A stretch of 7,882 nt of DNA, taken from Streptomyces violaceus (GTDB lineage Bacteria > Actinomycetota > Actinomycetes > Streptomycetales > Streptomycetaceae). Both the position numbers and the translations under genes were made by a program. Where the stretch lies: contig KL569149.1 in NCBI GenBank assembly GCA_000715635.1, positions 1-7,882 on the forward strand, given 5' to 3'. The notes under the pieces were generated by a model. It was not told the DNA's origin, searched no databases, and saw only the letters and a list, made by a program, of their open reading frames with translations. Each line of letters starts with the position of its first letter. The stretch's first letter is position 1. This document shows, piece by piece, positions 7,303-7,882 of the stretch.

Positions 7303-7882
7303 GTGCCGCGCATGCTCGACGTCAGCGACGAGGTACGCGCCGAGATCGGCGACGAAGAAGCAGACCGTCTGCTCGCCGGAGAGACCGCCCCGGGCAGTTA
7401 CGACTGCACGTCCTGCCGCACTCCGGGCGACTCCGAGCAGGAGCGCACCAGCACCGTCCTCTTCATCGGGGACGAGACCGCCGTCCTCGCCTTCGCCCAC
7501 TCCGGCTGCCTGCCCTCGCAGGTCGTCCAGGTGACCGAGGAGCAGCTCCGGGGCGCCGTGAAGTCCATCGCCGGCGACGCCGGCGGCGAGCCCGACCAGA
7601 TGGTGCCCGAGCAGGCGGTGCTCGGCGTGACCAGCGGGCTCGTCCTCATCGCCGGTGAGCTGCACCCGGCCCTGGTGGTGGAGCCGACCGCGCCCATCGC
7701 CCGGCCCGGCGCGACCGGCTCCGGCGACGACTTCCTGCCGCTGCTCATCGAGCAGGGCTTCATGCCGCTGACCGAGCTGTCCGCCGTACCGCCGGTGCTG
7801 CACGGCTGGTCGGTGCTGCTCGCCGTGGGCCAGCTGCACGCGGTGCTCCAGCCGGGCAGCAACGGCGGACAGCCGGTGGCCT
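7303..7882 (+). CDS. Uncharacterised actinobacterial protein with CxxC...HxxC motif, N-terminal part (cut by window edge)
   Basis: This frame is open from GTG 7303 to the window edge, giving 193 residues. GAGGGAG (7290-7296) lies 6 bases before the GTG, which I prefer over the in-frame ATG at 7312. The protein is acidic, has no signal peptide or membrane helix in this part, and shows regular Streptomyces codon use. I do not recognise an established function. The clearest feature is YDCTSC at 33-38 paired with AHSGC at 65-69. Cys35, Cys38, His66 and Cys69 could bind zinc as a small ribbon or treble-clef-like fold with a beta-rich stretch between (TVLFIGDETAVLAFAH, 51-66). The rest is mostly hydrophobic and acidic alpha/beta sequence. 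It is transcribed away from the Rpf gene, so a shared control region is possible. From memory a hypothetical gene (SCO3099) sits here in S. coelicolor. The coding call is sure; the function is open. Confidence 0.8.
   Translation, partial: MPRMLDVSDEVRAEIGDEEADRLLAGETAPGSYDCTSCRTPGDSEQERTSTVLFIGDETAVLAFAHSGCLPSQVVQVTEEQLRGAVKSIAGDAGGEPDQMVPEQAVLGVTSGLVLIAGELHPALVVEPTAPIARPGATGSGDDFLPLLIEQGFMPLTELSAVPPVLHGWSVLLAVGQLHAVLQPGSNGGQPVA

Overview
The window is high-GC actinobacterial DNA, almost certainly from Streptomyces. Codon third positions are strongly G/C, the proteins read as Streptomyces-type, and the gene order (cfa-like, NDH-2, Ppx/GppA, DUF501, DivIC/FtsB, enolase, Rpf-LysM protein) matches, from memory, the region around SCO3091 to SCO3099 of S. 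coelicolor. The eno-divIC-DUF501-ppx block is also shared with Mycobacterium (Rv1023 to Rv1026, from memory). This is mostly core chromosome. I see no mobile element, CRISPR array, tRNA, rRNA or clear horizontally acquired island.

Layout. On the minus strand, read from right to left: (1) a secreted resuscitation-promoting-factor-like cell wall hydrolase with a C-terminal LysM domain (6064-6759). It has a good housekeeping promoter, a GC-rich structured leader and a classic terminator with a T tract. (2) Enolase (4526-5806), followed by a strong 15-bp inverted repeat. (3) A DivIC/FtsB-type division protein (3944-4420). (4) A DUF501 protein (3347-3877) whose stop codon overlaps the start of (5), an exopolyphosphatase/GppA-family protein (2409-3350), which is followed by a hairpin terminator. 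(6) A type II NADH dehydrogenase (599-1987) behind a 421-bp upstream region that contains a near-consensus Rex operator; a perfect 15-bp hairpin follows the gene. (7) The first 131 codons of a cyclopropane-fatty-acyl-phospholipid synthase-type protein (1-394), cut by the window edge. On the plus strand, divergent from the Rpf gene across a 543-bp gap, is the start of an unrecognised protein (7303-7882) with a CxxC...HxxC pattern.

How the parts fit. The eno to ppx block groups a glycolytic enzyme with a division protein and a polyphosphate/(p)ppGpp-type phosphatase. DUF501 and ppx are probably translationally coupled. The NADH dehydrogenase is likely controlled by the NADH/NAD+ sensor Rex. The Rpf protein probably remodels peptidoglycan during germination and outgrowth.

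I did not find an exotic multi-gene system. The points most worth a second look are regulatory: the Rex site far upstream of ndh, several unassigned dyads, the structured rpf leader that lacks recognisable ydaO (c-di-AMP) riboswitch hallmarks, and the strong hairpin inside the eno-divIC block. The plus-strand protein with possible zinc ligands is the main uncharacterised gene.
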